From JBBQZL01 sp038207745 (GTDB taxonomy: Bacteria > Actinomycetota > Thermoleophilia > Solirubrobacterales > 70-9), in assembly GCA_038207745.1 (NCBI GenBank), contig JBBQZL010000021.1:1-20818 (forward strand): 20,818 bases of DNA, written 5' to 3'. A program made the translations under genes and the position numbers. The notes beneath the pieces are model-generated. The model saw only the letters and a program-made list of their open reading frames with translations. It ran no database searches and had not been told where the DNA came from. Below, in pieces: positions 1-6,668 of this stretch. How positions within the stretch are numbered: position 1 is the first letter of the stretch; the number at the start of each line of letters is the position of its first letter.

Positions 1-100
1 GGCTCAGGTGGGCTGCAGGAGCCGCGAAAGCGGCCCCGCCGGTTGACGCCGGCGAGATGGATGGTTGCCCCTGACAGGATCCGGCTTACAGGCCCGCTGA
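1..100 (+). ncRNA. rnpB: RNase P RNA, 3' end (5' part lies outside the window)
   Basis: This is the catalytic RNA of RNase P, which matures tRNA 5' ends. What shows it is the block near 54-93: GATGGATGGTTGCC, then GACAGGATCCGGCTTACAGG. This closely follows the conserved 3' end of bacterial type A RNase P RNA (in E. coli GATGAATGACTG, then GACAGAACCCGGCTTATCGG). Upstream, 22-34 forms a small GC hairpin (GCCGC-GAAA-GCGGC) and 36-53 another (GCCGG-TTGAC-GCCGGC), both consistent with the variable stems of the 3' half. The gene reads rightward and is followed within a few bases by a strong terminator. The exact 3' end is approximate because the 5' partner of the closing P1 helix is not visible. 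Confidence 0.9.
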
Positions 101-101
101 A

Positions 102-136
102 GCAAGAGCCCCTCTCGAGGGGCTCTTGCCATTTTC
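102..136 (+). terminator. Rho-independent terminator of rnpB, also facing the SDR gene
   Basis: A 12-bp perfect stem (GCAAGAGCCCCT at 102-113, AGGGGCTCTTGC at 118-129) with loop CTCG is followed on the plus strand by CATTTT. On the minus strand the preceding AAAAT forms the usual A-tract of a bidirectional terminator. It sits between the end of RNase P RNA and the stop of the convergent SDR gene, so it probably ends both transcripts. The T-run is clearly better on the rnpB side. Confidence 0.85.
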
Positions 137-144
137 GGTCCGGA

Positions 145-984
145 TCAGTTCCGGCGACCGGGCCAGTCCCCGGACTCGATCAGTCGCTTGTAACGCCGCT
201 GTCGCCGCTCCGCATCCCTCATGATCAGCGGCGTGAGCCTCACGCCCGCCCTCGGGAGTGCCGCAAGAAGTCTGAGGGTCAGGCCACGACTCCTGGGCAT
301 GGTCAAGAGGGGCCTCGGCCTGTCGATCAGTCCCTTCACCCCCTCGGCAACCTCCTCGGGCGTGAGCAGGTGCCCCGAGAATGAGCCGGCGGCGCTCGGA
401 TCCGAGAGGCGGTCCTCGATCATCGGAGTCCAGATTCCGTCCGGGCATATGGCGGAGAGATTGATTCGGCTGATCCCGGCACGGCGAAGATCGAACAGGG
501 TCCCGAGGGTGAAGGCGAGCGCTGCGTGCTTGCTTGCCGCGTAGACGACCTCGCCAGGCGCCGCGACGAGACCCGCCAGGGAGATCACGTTGATGATCTG
601 TCCCCGGTCGACCCTGCGCATCTGCTCGAGCGCCGCAAGGGTGCCGTTGATGGTCCCGATCGCGTTGACCTCGATGATCATCCTGCGCTGCTCCTCGTCG
701 AGCTCCCATGAGTTTCCGGTTGAGAGAATGCCCGCATTGTTGATCCAGATGTCCAGGGACCCGAACTCGGCGACCGTGCGCTCGGCAGCCTCCCGGCACC
801 CGGCCTCTGTCCGCACGTCGAGCCTCGACGCGATGATCTCGCCGCCCAGTTCTTCCTTGAGTTCTTCAGCTGATCCGAGGTCAAGATCGGTCAGATGCAG
901 GGAAAAGCCGTTGGCATGAAGCCGCCTGGCGATTGCCCTCCCAAGTCCTCCACCGGCGCCGGTGATCACTGCTGCTCTCATCAT
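145..984 (-). CDS. SDR family NAD(P)-dependent oxidoreductase
   Basis: This is a classical short-chain dehydrogenase/reductase, probably cytosolic, with unknown substrate. The Rossmann glycine motif TGAGGGLG starts about seven residues from the chosen start. NNAG follows in the middle, then the catalytic Ser in NVISLAG and YAASK (Tyr and Lys of YxxxK). The C-terminal part (after LTPEEVAEGV) is Arg-rich. I chose ATG at 984 because it puts MMRAAVITGAGGG at the N-terminus, as in the family. An in-frame ATG at 1023 would add 13 poorly conserved residues. Neither start has a good Shine-Dalgarno sequence. It is divergent from the riboswitch/RlpA gene and convergent with rnpB. The fold is certain; no specific function is assigned. 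Confidence 0.9.
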   Translation of the reverse strand: MMRAAVITGAGGGLGRAIARRLHANGFSLHLTDLDLGSAEELKEELGGEIIASRLDVRTEAGCREAAERTVAEFGSLDIWINNAGILSTGNSWELDEEQRRMIIEVNAIGTINGTLAALEQMRRVDRGQIINVISLAGLVAAPGEVVYAASKHAALAFTLGTLFDLRRAGISRINLSAICPDGIWTPMIEDRLSDPSAAGSFSGHLLTPEEVAEGVKGLIDRPRPLLTMPRSRGLTLRLLAALPRAGVRLTPLIMRDAERRQRRYKRLIESGDWPGRRN

Positions 985-1053
985 TGAGGCAGAGGATAGT
1001 CGCGGAAACGAAAATGTTTCCATAGCCAGTCGTTTGTGTTAGCATGCGCTAAT

Positions 1054-1178
1054 CAACCGCTGAGTCTTCGCCACATATCGCGGAGAGCGGGGGACCCACC
1101 AGTGGGGCGAATCGTAGGCATCTGCCACGTAGCGCAGCTCTTTAAAGCGCGAGCCCGTCAGCTAACCCCGTAAGCGTT
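1054..1178 (+). promoter_or_regulatory. c-di-AMP riboswitch (ydaO-yuaA class)
   Basis: Conserved ydaO blocks occur in order: CCGCTGAGTC (1057-1066), GAGCGGGGGACCCA (1085-1098), GGGGCGAATC (1104-1113) and CCCGTCAGCTAACCCCGTAAGCG (1154-1176, two overlapping conserved blocks). The closing helix can form between AACCGCT near 1055-1061 and AGCGTT at 1173-1178, with one bulged C. In actinobacteria this class binds cyclic di-AMP and sits in front of cell-wall hydrolase genes such as rpf and NlpC/P60, usually turning expression off when ligand is high. The 3' helix ends only 8 nt before the RlpA-like ATG at 1187. I see no separate terminator hairpin with a T-run, so the mechanism (termination or translation) cannot be read. 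Confidence 0.93.
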
Positions 1179-1186
1179 ATAGAGCC

Positions 1187-1879
1187 ATGACCAAGATTCA
1201 GACACCCGTGCAGCGGGACAAGAACAGAGTGTCGTCCGGGGTGCGTTCCCATCGCGTCAGCGGTCGCGGCATGGCAAGAGTGCGCGCTGCGGCAGTTATC
1301 GGTGCGATCTCAATCTGCGCCCTCGGTGCGGTGCAGGCCAGCGGTGCGACCACGGGTGGCGGTGGCGTCGTGGTGCCGGACTCCGTTCCGTTCGGCTACC
1401 GGACGCTTCGGGTCGGGATGACAGGACCGGACGTCAAGATCCTCAACGGCATCGTCAAGTCGAAGACCTACTCCAAGGGTGTCACGCTGACGCAGAACTT
1501 CAAGAATCCGACGGCCGTGGCGGTGAAGCGCTTCCAGGGCGATCACTCCCTGCGGCGGACCGGCATCGTCAACTCTGGCACCGCAAAGGCGCTGACCAGG
1601 ACGATGAAAAGGGGGGGTGCCAGCTGGTACGGGCCCGGCATGTGGGGCAATCAGACGGCATGTGGCCAGACCCTCCGACCCAGGACAATCGGTGTCGCGC
1701 ACAAGACCCTGCCCTGCGGTACCAAGGTCACCTTCCAGTACCACGGCCGTGCAGTCATCGCCCGTGTGATCGACCGCGGCCCCTACGTCAAGGGCAGGAT
1801 GTGGGATCTCACGGCTGCCGCGCAGAAGGCGCTCAACTTTGACGGCGTCGCCAACATCCGTTACGCCATAGCCAAGTAG
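1187..1879 (+). CDS. Secreted RlpA-like double-psi beta-barrel protein with N-terminal peptidoglycan-binding-like domain
   Basis: A probable exported cell-wall protein of 230 residues. Residues 29-53 form a signal peptide (MARVRAAAVIGAISICALGA, cleavage near ASGA). Residues 70-140 look like a PG_binding_1 domain (YRTLRVGMTGPDVKILNGIV, AVKRFQ, G-NSGTAKAL). Residues 143-230 are a RlpA-like barrel: ASWYG, TACGQ, GVAHKTLPCGTKV, IDRGPY (Asp196), MWDLTAAA. Cys159 and Cys177 could form a disulfide. Canonical RlpA has Glu in the TA-GE motif where this protein has Gln161, while the DRGP Asp is kept, so lytic activity is uncertain. The start at 1187 directly follows the riboswitch and gives a 28-residue pre-extension; ATG at 1271 would give a standard signal peptide. 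The c-di-AMP riboswitch ties it to wall growth or osmotic control. Confidence 0.88.
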   Translation: MTKIQTPVQRDKNRVSSGVRSHRVSGRGMARVRAAAVIGAISICALGAVQASGATTGGGGVVVPDSVPFGYRTLRVGMTGPDVKILNGIVKSKTYSKGVTLTQNFKNPTAVAVKRFQGDHSLRRTGIVNSGTAKALTRTMKRGGASWYGPGMWGNQTACGQTLRPRTIGVAHKTLPCGTKVTFQYHGRAVIARVIDRGPYVKGRMWDLTAAAQKALNFDGVANIRYAIAK

Positions 1880-1882
1880 CCG

Positions 1883-1920
1883 GCCCGGCGAAGGACCAGC
1901 ATGCCCGGCGAAGGACCAGC
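1883..1920. repeat. Short tandem repeat, 2 x 18 bp
   Basis: GCCCGGCGAAGGACCAGC occurs twice without mismatch, at 1883-1900 and 1903-1920, separated by AT (20-nt period). It lies directly behind the stop of the RlpA-like gene. It is probably a local duplication; no function can be assigned. Confidence 0.8.
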
Positions 1921-1995
1921 CGAACTGAAGCCTGATCTCCGGCGACCGGGCCGCGGTTAAGCGGCACACTTTTCGACCGGCCTTGACAGGCAAGA

Positions 1996-2026
1996 CGCCA
2001 CCGCGGGCCTGATGCCCCCGGTGGCG
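1996..2026. terminator. Hairpin between convergent genes, candidate bidirectional terminator
   Basis: The stem pairs CGCCACCG (1996-2003) with CGGTGGCG (2019-2026). After one C-C mismatch, GGGC pairs with GCCC across the loop CTGAT. It lies between the RlpA-like gene (plus) and the AhpD-like gene (minus). No T-run follows on either side, so it is a structural candidate only. Confidence 0.45.
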
Positions 2027-2055
2027 GATCACCTGCTTGGCGGCGCGGCCTGTTT

Positions 2056-2622
2056 CTAGGCCGCGACAGGCAGCAGCTGCTGGGCTGCCTGGTCCTGCGG
2101 GAGAGCTGCTGAGGAGGCGATCAGGCTCTGGAACTCGTTGAGTGCCAGGTGACCTACGGCCTCGAGAATCTCCTCGTCCTCCCATCCCAACTCGCGTGCC
2201 TCCTCGTGGAGGTAGATGGGCGGGTGTCGATCGGATTCGAGCGTTGCCTTGAGGAAATCGAGGAGCGCGGCCTCTCGAGCGTCATCCGATGTGAACTCAC
2301 GGGCGTTTTTGATCTCATCGAGGCCCATCCCGATGCGGCGAGCGGTTGCGATGTGAAGGGAGACGCTGTAGGAGTCGCCGCGGTGCTCCGCGACGCCCAG
2401 TGCGATTCTCACGCGCGTTGCCTCGGGCAGGCTGCCTGCACGGAGCTCGGAACGCATCCTGGTGTAGGCACGGAGTACCGCAGGGGAACCGGCGATCACA
2501 CCGACAAACTTTGCTACACCGCCTCCGGCGGCCTCGATGCTCTTGATCAGCGGCGCACTCTCTTCGGGTGCAGTCAACTCGTCGTGGATCTGGAATCTGC
2601 TCACATCTGTCTTGACTGTCAT
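2056..2622 (-). CDS. AhpD/carboxymuconolactone decarboxylase family protein lacking the CxxC
   Basis: A 188-residue all-helical protein of the CMD/AhpD-like superfamily. Helix RVRIALGVAEHRGDSYSVSLH leads into IATARRIGMGLDEI, the usual CMD core, with His90 kept. In redox-active members this stretch reads xxCxxCxxxH. Here both cysteine positions are replaced (Asp83, Ser86), so AhpD-type peroxidase chemistry is not expected; a decarboxylase-like, binding or structural role is possible. I chose ATG at 2622 because GGGAG lies 9 nt upstream; a TTG at 2631 is too close to it. A good promoter with an overlapping palindrome lies upstream at 2702-2745. It appears monocistronic. The family call is firm and the function is unknown. 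Confidence 0.85.
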   Translation of the reverse strand: MTVKTDVSRFQIHDELTAPEESAPLIKSIEAAGGGVAKFVGVIAGSPAVLRAYTRMRSELRAGSLPEATRVRIALGVAEHRGDSYSVSLHIATARRIGMGLDEIKNAREFTSDDAREAALLDFLKATLESDRHPPIYLHEEARELGWEDEEILEAVGHLALNEFQSLIASSAALPQDQAAQQLLPVAA

Positions 2623-2701
2623 TCGTTTCAACTCCCGATACGGGTTAAGGGCGGTCCTTTAGCTGGCAGTTAGTTGGCCTTTACTTTACTTTTAGCCTGC
2701 T

Positions 2702-2718
2702 ACTTACGCCTGGTAAGT
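2702..2718. promoter_or_regulatory. Operator-like palindrome at the AhpD-like promoter
   Basis: ACTTAC-GCCTG-GTAAGT is a perfect 6-bp inverted repeat around a 5-nt centre. It starts inside the -10 box and covers the predicted transcription start of the minus-strand AhpD-like gene, a typical repressor position. The binding protein is not identified; no regulator gene is adjacent. Confidence 0.55.
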
Positions 2719-2745
2719 TATACCCCGTTTCGCCTCAGACTTCAA
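2717..2745 (-). promoter_or_regulatory. Housekeeping-sigma-like promoter of the AhpD-like gene
   Basis: On the minus strand TTGAAG (2740-2745) and TATAAC (2717-2722) are separated by exactly 17 nt. Transcription would start near 2710, giving a leader of about 88 nt to the ATG at 2622. The surrounding 2660-2722 is notably AT-rich for this window. No other feature is seen in 2746-2844. Confidence 0.65.
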
Positions 2746-2844
2746 GAGGCCGGTCTCCGTATTACGAGTCGACGAACCCTTTTGGATCACCGGTGTGCGA
2801 CAGATCGCGCCGGACACGATCAACCCGTCTCACTGCTCTGACTG

Positions 2845-2895
2845 CCCGCTGAGGCGACAAATCCATTGTGGCGATGGATTCGTCGCCTCAGCGGG
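2845..2895. terminator. Long hairpin downstream of the NTF2-like gene
   Basis: A 14-bp stem (CCCGCTGAGGCGAC at 2845-2858, GTCGCCTCAGCGGG at 2882-2895) continues, after one A-C mismatch, with 7 more pairs (AATCCAT/ATGGATT) and a 7-nt loop. It lies 90 nt beyond the NTF2-like stop and before the AhpD-like promoter, so it probably ends the YyaL-NTF2 transcript. There is no T-run on the minus strand, so it may instead be an RNA-stabilising structure or an intergenic repeat element. Confidence 0.6.
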
Positions 2896-2984
2896 GCTTC
2901 CGAGCGCCGGCGCGGCCTGGATCCGCTGCCACCGGCTCTCCGCCACCGGACTGCCCTGGGCGGCTGGGCTTCCTGGTTTCTGCG

Positions 2985-3479
2985 CTATTTGGAGCGCTTC
3001 AGGGCCTTGGTGACCGAGGTCTTGGAGTTGAAGGCAGAGACCATGATCTTCTCGCCGATTGAACCGGGCGGAGGCATTGCCCCGATCTGACGGGCGATGT
3101 CCATGCCGTTTGTGTAGGCGTGATTGGAGACGATCAGGCCGTCCTCGAAGGTCAGGACGTCGACTCCTTCCAACTCGATCTTGACTCCGTTGGACTTGAA
3201 GCCCTCGAAGCGCCCGTGGCCGGTGAAGTTCGCGCTTGCCTGCCATCTGACCGCAGCCCGGTCTTCATCGCCCAGGACCTCGAGCGACCTCATCACGTAG
3301 TCGGGCATTGCGTCGAAGAGGTTGATGAACCAGGCCCGATATTGATCCGGAACGCGAAGGTCCGCAATACCGTGGATGTAGGCGATCCCGCCTGGTTTCC
3401 AGAAGCCCACCATACGGTCGAGATCCCGGCTCCCGACTGCCTCGAAGTAGTTGGTCGCAATCTCATCTGTTGTCGCCAT
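2985..3479 (-). CDS. NTF2-like / SnoaL-like domain protein
   Basis: A 164-residue cytosolic protein with the cone-shaped alpha+beta fold of the NTF2/SnoaL superfamily, whose members include isomerases, cyclases and binding proteins. Seen: an N-terminal helix with IATNYFEAVGSRDLDRMVGF, the WxPGG strand region, AAVRWQASANFTG, then EGVDVLTFEDGLIVSNHAYTNGMDIARQIG, where 'FEDGLI' is the typical SnoaL hairpin. ATG at 3479 is chosen because it begins the fold exactly and GGAG lies 8-9 nt upstream; the frame is open to 3575 without homology. Its first 17 nt overlap the 3' end of the YyaL-like gene, suggesting translational coupling. Substrate unknown. Confidence 0.85.
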   Translation of the reverse strand: MATTDEIATNYFEAVGSRDLDRMVGFWKPGGIAYIHGIADLRVPDQYRAWFINLFDAMPDYVMRSLEVLGDEDRAAVRWQASANFTGHGRFEGFKSNGVKIELEGVDVLTFEDGLIVSNHAYTNGMDIARQIGAMPPPGSIGEKIMVSAFNSKTSVTKALKRSK

Positions 3480-5445
3480 CGAGCGCTCTCCTGAATTCCT
3501 CGGGGTTGGTGATCGGCATCCGGCAGGTGAAGTTCTCACAAACATATGCTGCGGCCGCGCGGTCCACCGGTTCACGTCCAGCCAGGAGCTCCGGAACCGT
3601 GCTGCCGGCGGGACCTCCTGCAGTGACCAGGTGGGGGCGAAAGGACTCCCGCACCACCCCGGCGAGCGGCGAAAGCTGATCTCCGATCAGCGCGACCTCA
3701 CGAGTTGGCGAGACATGGAAGTCGATTGCCTGCAGCATGTGGCCGAATGAGTCGGGGTGGCGGAGCGCGGTCCGCGCAAACAGCCTGAGGACGCCGACCG
3801 CCTGCTCTTCGTAGAACCGCTCACCCGTCAATGCGGCCAATCGCAGGAGGCCAAGCGCGGCGGAGCTGTTTCCTCCGGGGATCGGGTGATCGCCGATCTC
3901 CTTGCGGCGGGCGATCAGCTCCTCGTGATCGTTGGAGGTCGAGAAAAAGCCGCCGTTCTCGAGGTCGCCAAAACGATCAATCATCTGATCGGCCATCCCC
4001 CTTGCACTGTCAAACCACCTCCGCTCGAAGGTTGATTCATAGAGCTGCAGGAGCGCCTCGAGCAGGAATGCGTAGTCCTCGAGGTAGGCGTTGAGGCGCG
4101 CCTCTCCCCGGTTGAAGGTGCGCAGCAGATGCCCCGCCTCGTTGCGCATCTCGGTGAGGATGAAATCAGCACAGGTGCCAGCCGCGTCGAGGTAGTCCTG
4201 CCTGCCGAGTACCGCGCCTGCCTCGGACAGTGCGGAGATGATCAGGGCGTTCCATGAGGTGACCCGTTTGTCGTCGAGACCGGGCCTGACCCGCTTCGCG
4301 CGGGCCTCGAGAAGTGTTTCGCGAAGTTCCTTGAAATCCGAAGGTTCTCCGTCCCCGAAGCGGCCCGGCAGGTGAAGCACGCTTGCACCATCGAAGTTGC
4401 CGGCCTCGGTGACCCCGAAGTGGGCGATCAGCGCCTCGGCGCGTTCGCCCAGCAGCTCACGGATCTCGGTGGCCGTCCACACGTAGTAGCGACCTTCAAC
4501 GCCCTCGGAGTCTGCGTCGAGCGCGGAATAGAACGCACCTTCCGGGCCGCGCATCTCCGCGAGGCACCAGTCCAGGGTTTCCTCGCAGATGCGCCGGTGG
4601 CGCGGCAGACCCGAGTTCTGCCAGCCGTGCAGGTAGAGGCGGGCAAGCAGGGCATTGTCGTAGAGCATCTTCTCGAAGTGGGGGACCAGCCAATGGGCGT
4701 CCACCGAGTAGCGCGAGAAACCACCCCCGAGCTGGTCATAGATCCCGCCGGACGCCATCGCGTCGAGGGTGAGCGTCGTGATCTCGGCTTCGCGGCGTGC
4801 GAGTAGAAAGTCAAGCGCCGACGCCGGCGGAAACTTTGGCGCTCCCCCGAATCCCCCGTTCTCTGGGTCGACCGACTCCAGCATCGCCTTTGCGGCATCA
4901 ACGAGAAGCTCCGGCCCAAGCGCGTCCGGGGCAGGCGTGAGGTGAACGCTGACCCCGAGCCGGTGCCGGGTGTCGGCGGCGCGCTCGCGGATCTCCTCGC
5001 GGCGCAACTCGAATGACGCCACAACGGCCTCCATGATCATCCTGAAGCTGGGCATTCCGTGTGCGGGCTCGGGCGGGAAGTAGGTGCCACCATGGAACGG
5101 CACGCCATCGGGATCGAGGAAGACGGTCATCGGCCAGCCTCCACGCCCGGTGATCGCCTGGACGGCCTCCATGTACAGCGAGTCGACATCCGGCCGCTCC
5201 TCGCGATCAACCTTGACGCAGACGAAATGCTCATTCATGTAGGCGGCGATCTCGGGATCCTCGAAGGACTCGCGTTCCATGACGTGGCACCAGTGACAGG
5301 CCGAGTAGCCGACCGAAAGAAGAATCGGGAGGTCTTCCTCCCGGGCACGGCCAAGCGCCTCGGGTCCCCACGGATACCAGTCGACCGGATTCTCCCGGTG
5401 CTGGAGAAGATAGGGGCTTGTTTCCGCAGCAAGGCGATTGCTCAT
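3463..5445 (-). CDS. Thioredoxin domain-containing protein, YyaL/DUF255 family
   Basis: A 660-residue protein of the YyaL/SPATA20 family: an N-terminal thioredoxin-like domain followed by an (alpha/alpha)6 barrel resembling glycan epimerases and hydrolases. The N-terminus is diagnostic: ETSPYLLQHRENPVDWYPWG, SACHWCHVMERESFED (Cys50, Cys53), VKVDREERPDVD, GGWPMTVFLDPDG, GGTYFPP. Later family motifs include GGFGGAPKFPP, GGIYDQLGGGFSRYSVD, PHFEKMLYDNALL, ALDADSEGVEGRYYVW, DDKRVTSWNALII and DHPIPGGNSSAA. Length matches the family. There is no signal peptide, so it is cytosolic. The molecular function of the family is unsettled. The downstream NTF2-like gene overlaps its stop; the divergent propeller gene starts 74 nt away. 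Confidence 0.95.
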   Translation of the reverse strand: MSNRLAAETSPYLLQHRENPVDWYPWGPEALGRAREEDLPILLSVGYSACHWCHVMERESFEDPEIAAYMNEHFVCVKVDREERPDVDSLYMEAVQAITGRGGWPMTVFLDPDGVPFHGGTYFPPEPAHGMPSFRMIMEAVVASFELRREEIRERAADTRHRLGVSVHLTPAPDALGPELLVDAAKAMLESVDPENGGFGGAPKFPPASALDFLLARREAEITTLTLDAMASGGIYDQLGGGFSRYSVDAHWLVPHFEKMLYDNALLARLYLHGWQNSGLPRHRRICEETLDWCLAEMRGPEGAFYSALDADSEGVEGRYYVWTATEIRELLGERAEALIAHFGVTEAGNFDGASVLHLPGRFGDGEPSDFKELRETLLEARAKRVRPGLDDKRVTSWNALIISALSEAGAVLGRQDYLDAAGTCADFILTEMRNEAGHLLRTFNRGEARLNAYLEDYAFLLEALLQLYESTFERRWFDSARGMADQMIDRFGDLENGGFFSTSNDHEELIARRKEIGDHPIPGGNSSAALGLLRLAALTGERFYEEQAVGVLRLFARTALRHPDSFGHMLQAIDFHVSPTREVALIGDQLSPLAGVVRESFRPHLVTAGGPAGSTVPELLAGREPVDRAAAAYVCENFTCRMPITNPEEFRRALDGDNR

Positions 5446-5519
5446 GACACTCAGGCTAGCGAGGCACGGCCGACTCGGATCCGCTTGGAAAGCCCGACCG
5501 GATCGACTGGGTTTCTCGG

Positions 5520-6668
5520 ATGGGCAGGGGATGCAGATTGACGAGCCTCGCGGCTCTCGCGGTCATACACTTCGCAGCCGCTTCGTCGTCGGCGGCGTCG
5601 CGTGGATCGCTCGATCAGCCACCCGGGATGATCGGTTGCGTCTCCCTCGACGGTGTGAGCATCCTGGGACCCGACACCTGCGGCAAGGCCAAGATGTCGG
5701 ATACGACCGACGTCGTCCTCAGCCCCGATGCGAAGTTCGCCTACTCGGTTGGTTACGGCTCTCCTCAGGCATTGATCACGATCTTCAAGCGAAACGTGGC
5801 AACCGGCGGACTCGCCCAGCTGACTGGAAAGGCCGGCTGCATCTCGCAGGACGGTGGCAGCGCCGGCGTTCCGGACAAGTGCCGGAAGGGTCGTGCGATC
5901 GACTCCGGAGACCGGCGCTCTCTGGCCCTCTCCGCGGACGGCAGATTTCTCTACGACGCATCGCAGGATGACGGCAGCATGGTCTCAACCGACGGCGCGA
6001 TAGCGGTATTCAAGCGAAACCCCAAGAACGGAAAGCTGATCCAGCTGCCCGGCAGGGCGGGGTGTGTGAGCACCGACGGTGAAAGCAACGAGGGTCCGGG
6101 CACCTGCGCGGTTGGGAGGGCAATGGAGGGTGGAATTGCAAGCGTCGTCCTCAGCCCCGATCAGAAGAACCTCTACGGAACGACCTGCCCGAGCCATGGC
6201 GATCATCCGGGAATCGCGATCTTCAAGAGGAACCCGAAGAGCGGACGGATTTCCCAGCTGACCGGGAACTCCGGGTGCATAACCGAGGACGGCGCGACCC
6301 AGACCTCGATCTCGGGATGCGCGAAGGCGCCAAACCTCTCGCAGGTTTTTGAGATCGGTTTCGCCGAGAAGTTTGTCTACGCACCCAACCGCGAGGACGA
6401 CCTGGTTGCTGTGATGAGTCGTTTGCCGAGCGGCGCGCTGAAGCCGGTTGCCGGAAAGGCTGGATGCATCAACGACAGTGGCGCGGGAGCGCTCGGAGTT
6501 GGCACATGCAACAAGGGGAAGGGCTTCAACGATGTCGAGCGCGTCGTGGTTTCGCGAGACGCGAGATTTCTCTATTTCAACGGCTATAGCCCGGATCAGA
6601 TCGCATTCACACGCCGGAATCAAAAGACCGGCGCGTTCACCAGGAAACGGGCGTCGAGGCCTGTCTGA
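5520..6668 (+). CDS. Secreted beta-propeller repeat protein (frame ends early; see continuation)
   Basis: An exported repeat protein. Residues 1-27 look like a signal peptide (ALAVIHFAAASSSAASRG). Five repeats of about 65-75 residues follow. Each opens with GC(I/V)-x-x-DG...C (Cys at residues 40, 107, 182, 253 and 316), runs to a 'LSPDxxxxY' strand and ends with 'IAxFKRNxxxGxLxQLxGxxG'. This is the YVTN/lactonase-type (PF10282-like) propeller layout, with an added Cys pair per blade that may form disulfides. The frame stops at 6668 inside the blade-closing segment (...KTGAFTRKRASRPV). The sixth repeat continues in another frame, so the real product is probably longer. No clear Shine-Dalgarno precedes 5520. 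Function unknown; a surface binding or scaffold role is inferred. Confidence 0.8.
   Translation: MGRGCRLTSLAALAVIHFAAASSSAASRGSLDQPPGMIGCVSLDGVSILGPDTCGKAKMSDTTDVVLSPDAKFAYSVGYGSPQALITIFKRNVATGGLAQLTGKAGCISQDGGSAGVPDKCRKGRAIDSGDRRSLALSADGRFLYDASQDDGSMVSTDGAIAVFKRNPKNGKLIQLPGRAGCVSTDGESNEGPGTCAVGRAMEGGIASVVLSPDQKNLYGTTCPSHGDHPGIAIFKRNPKSGRISQLTGNSGCITEDGATQTSISGCAKAPNLSQVFEIGFAEKFVYAPNREDDLVAVMSRLPSGALKPVAGKAGCINDSGAGALGVGTCNKGKGFNDVERVVVSRDARFLYFNGYSPDQIAFTRRNQKTGAFTRKRASRPV

Noticed and set aside
985..1023. 13-residue N-terminal extension of the SDR gene from ATG 1023
   Set aside because: SDR proteins start shortly before the first beta strand, which fits ATG 984. The extension is possible but unsupported.
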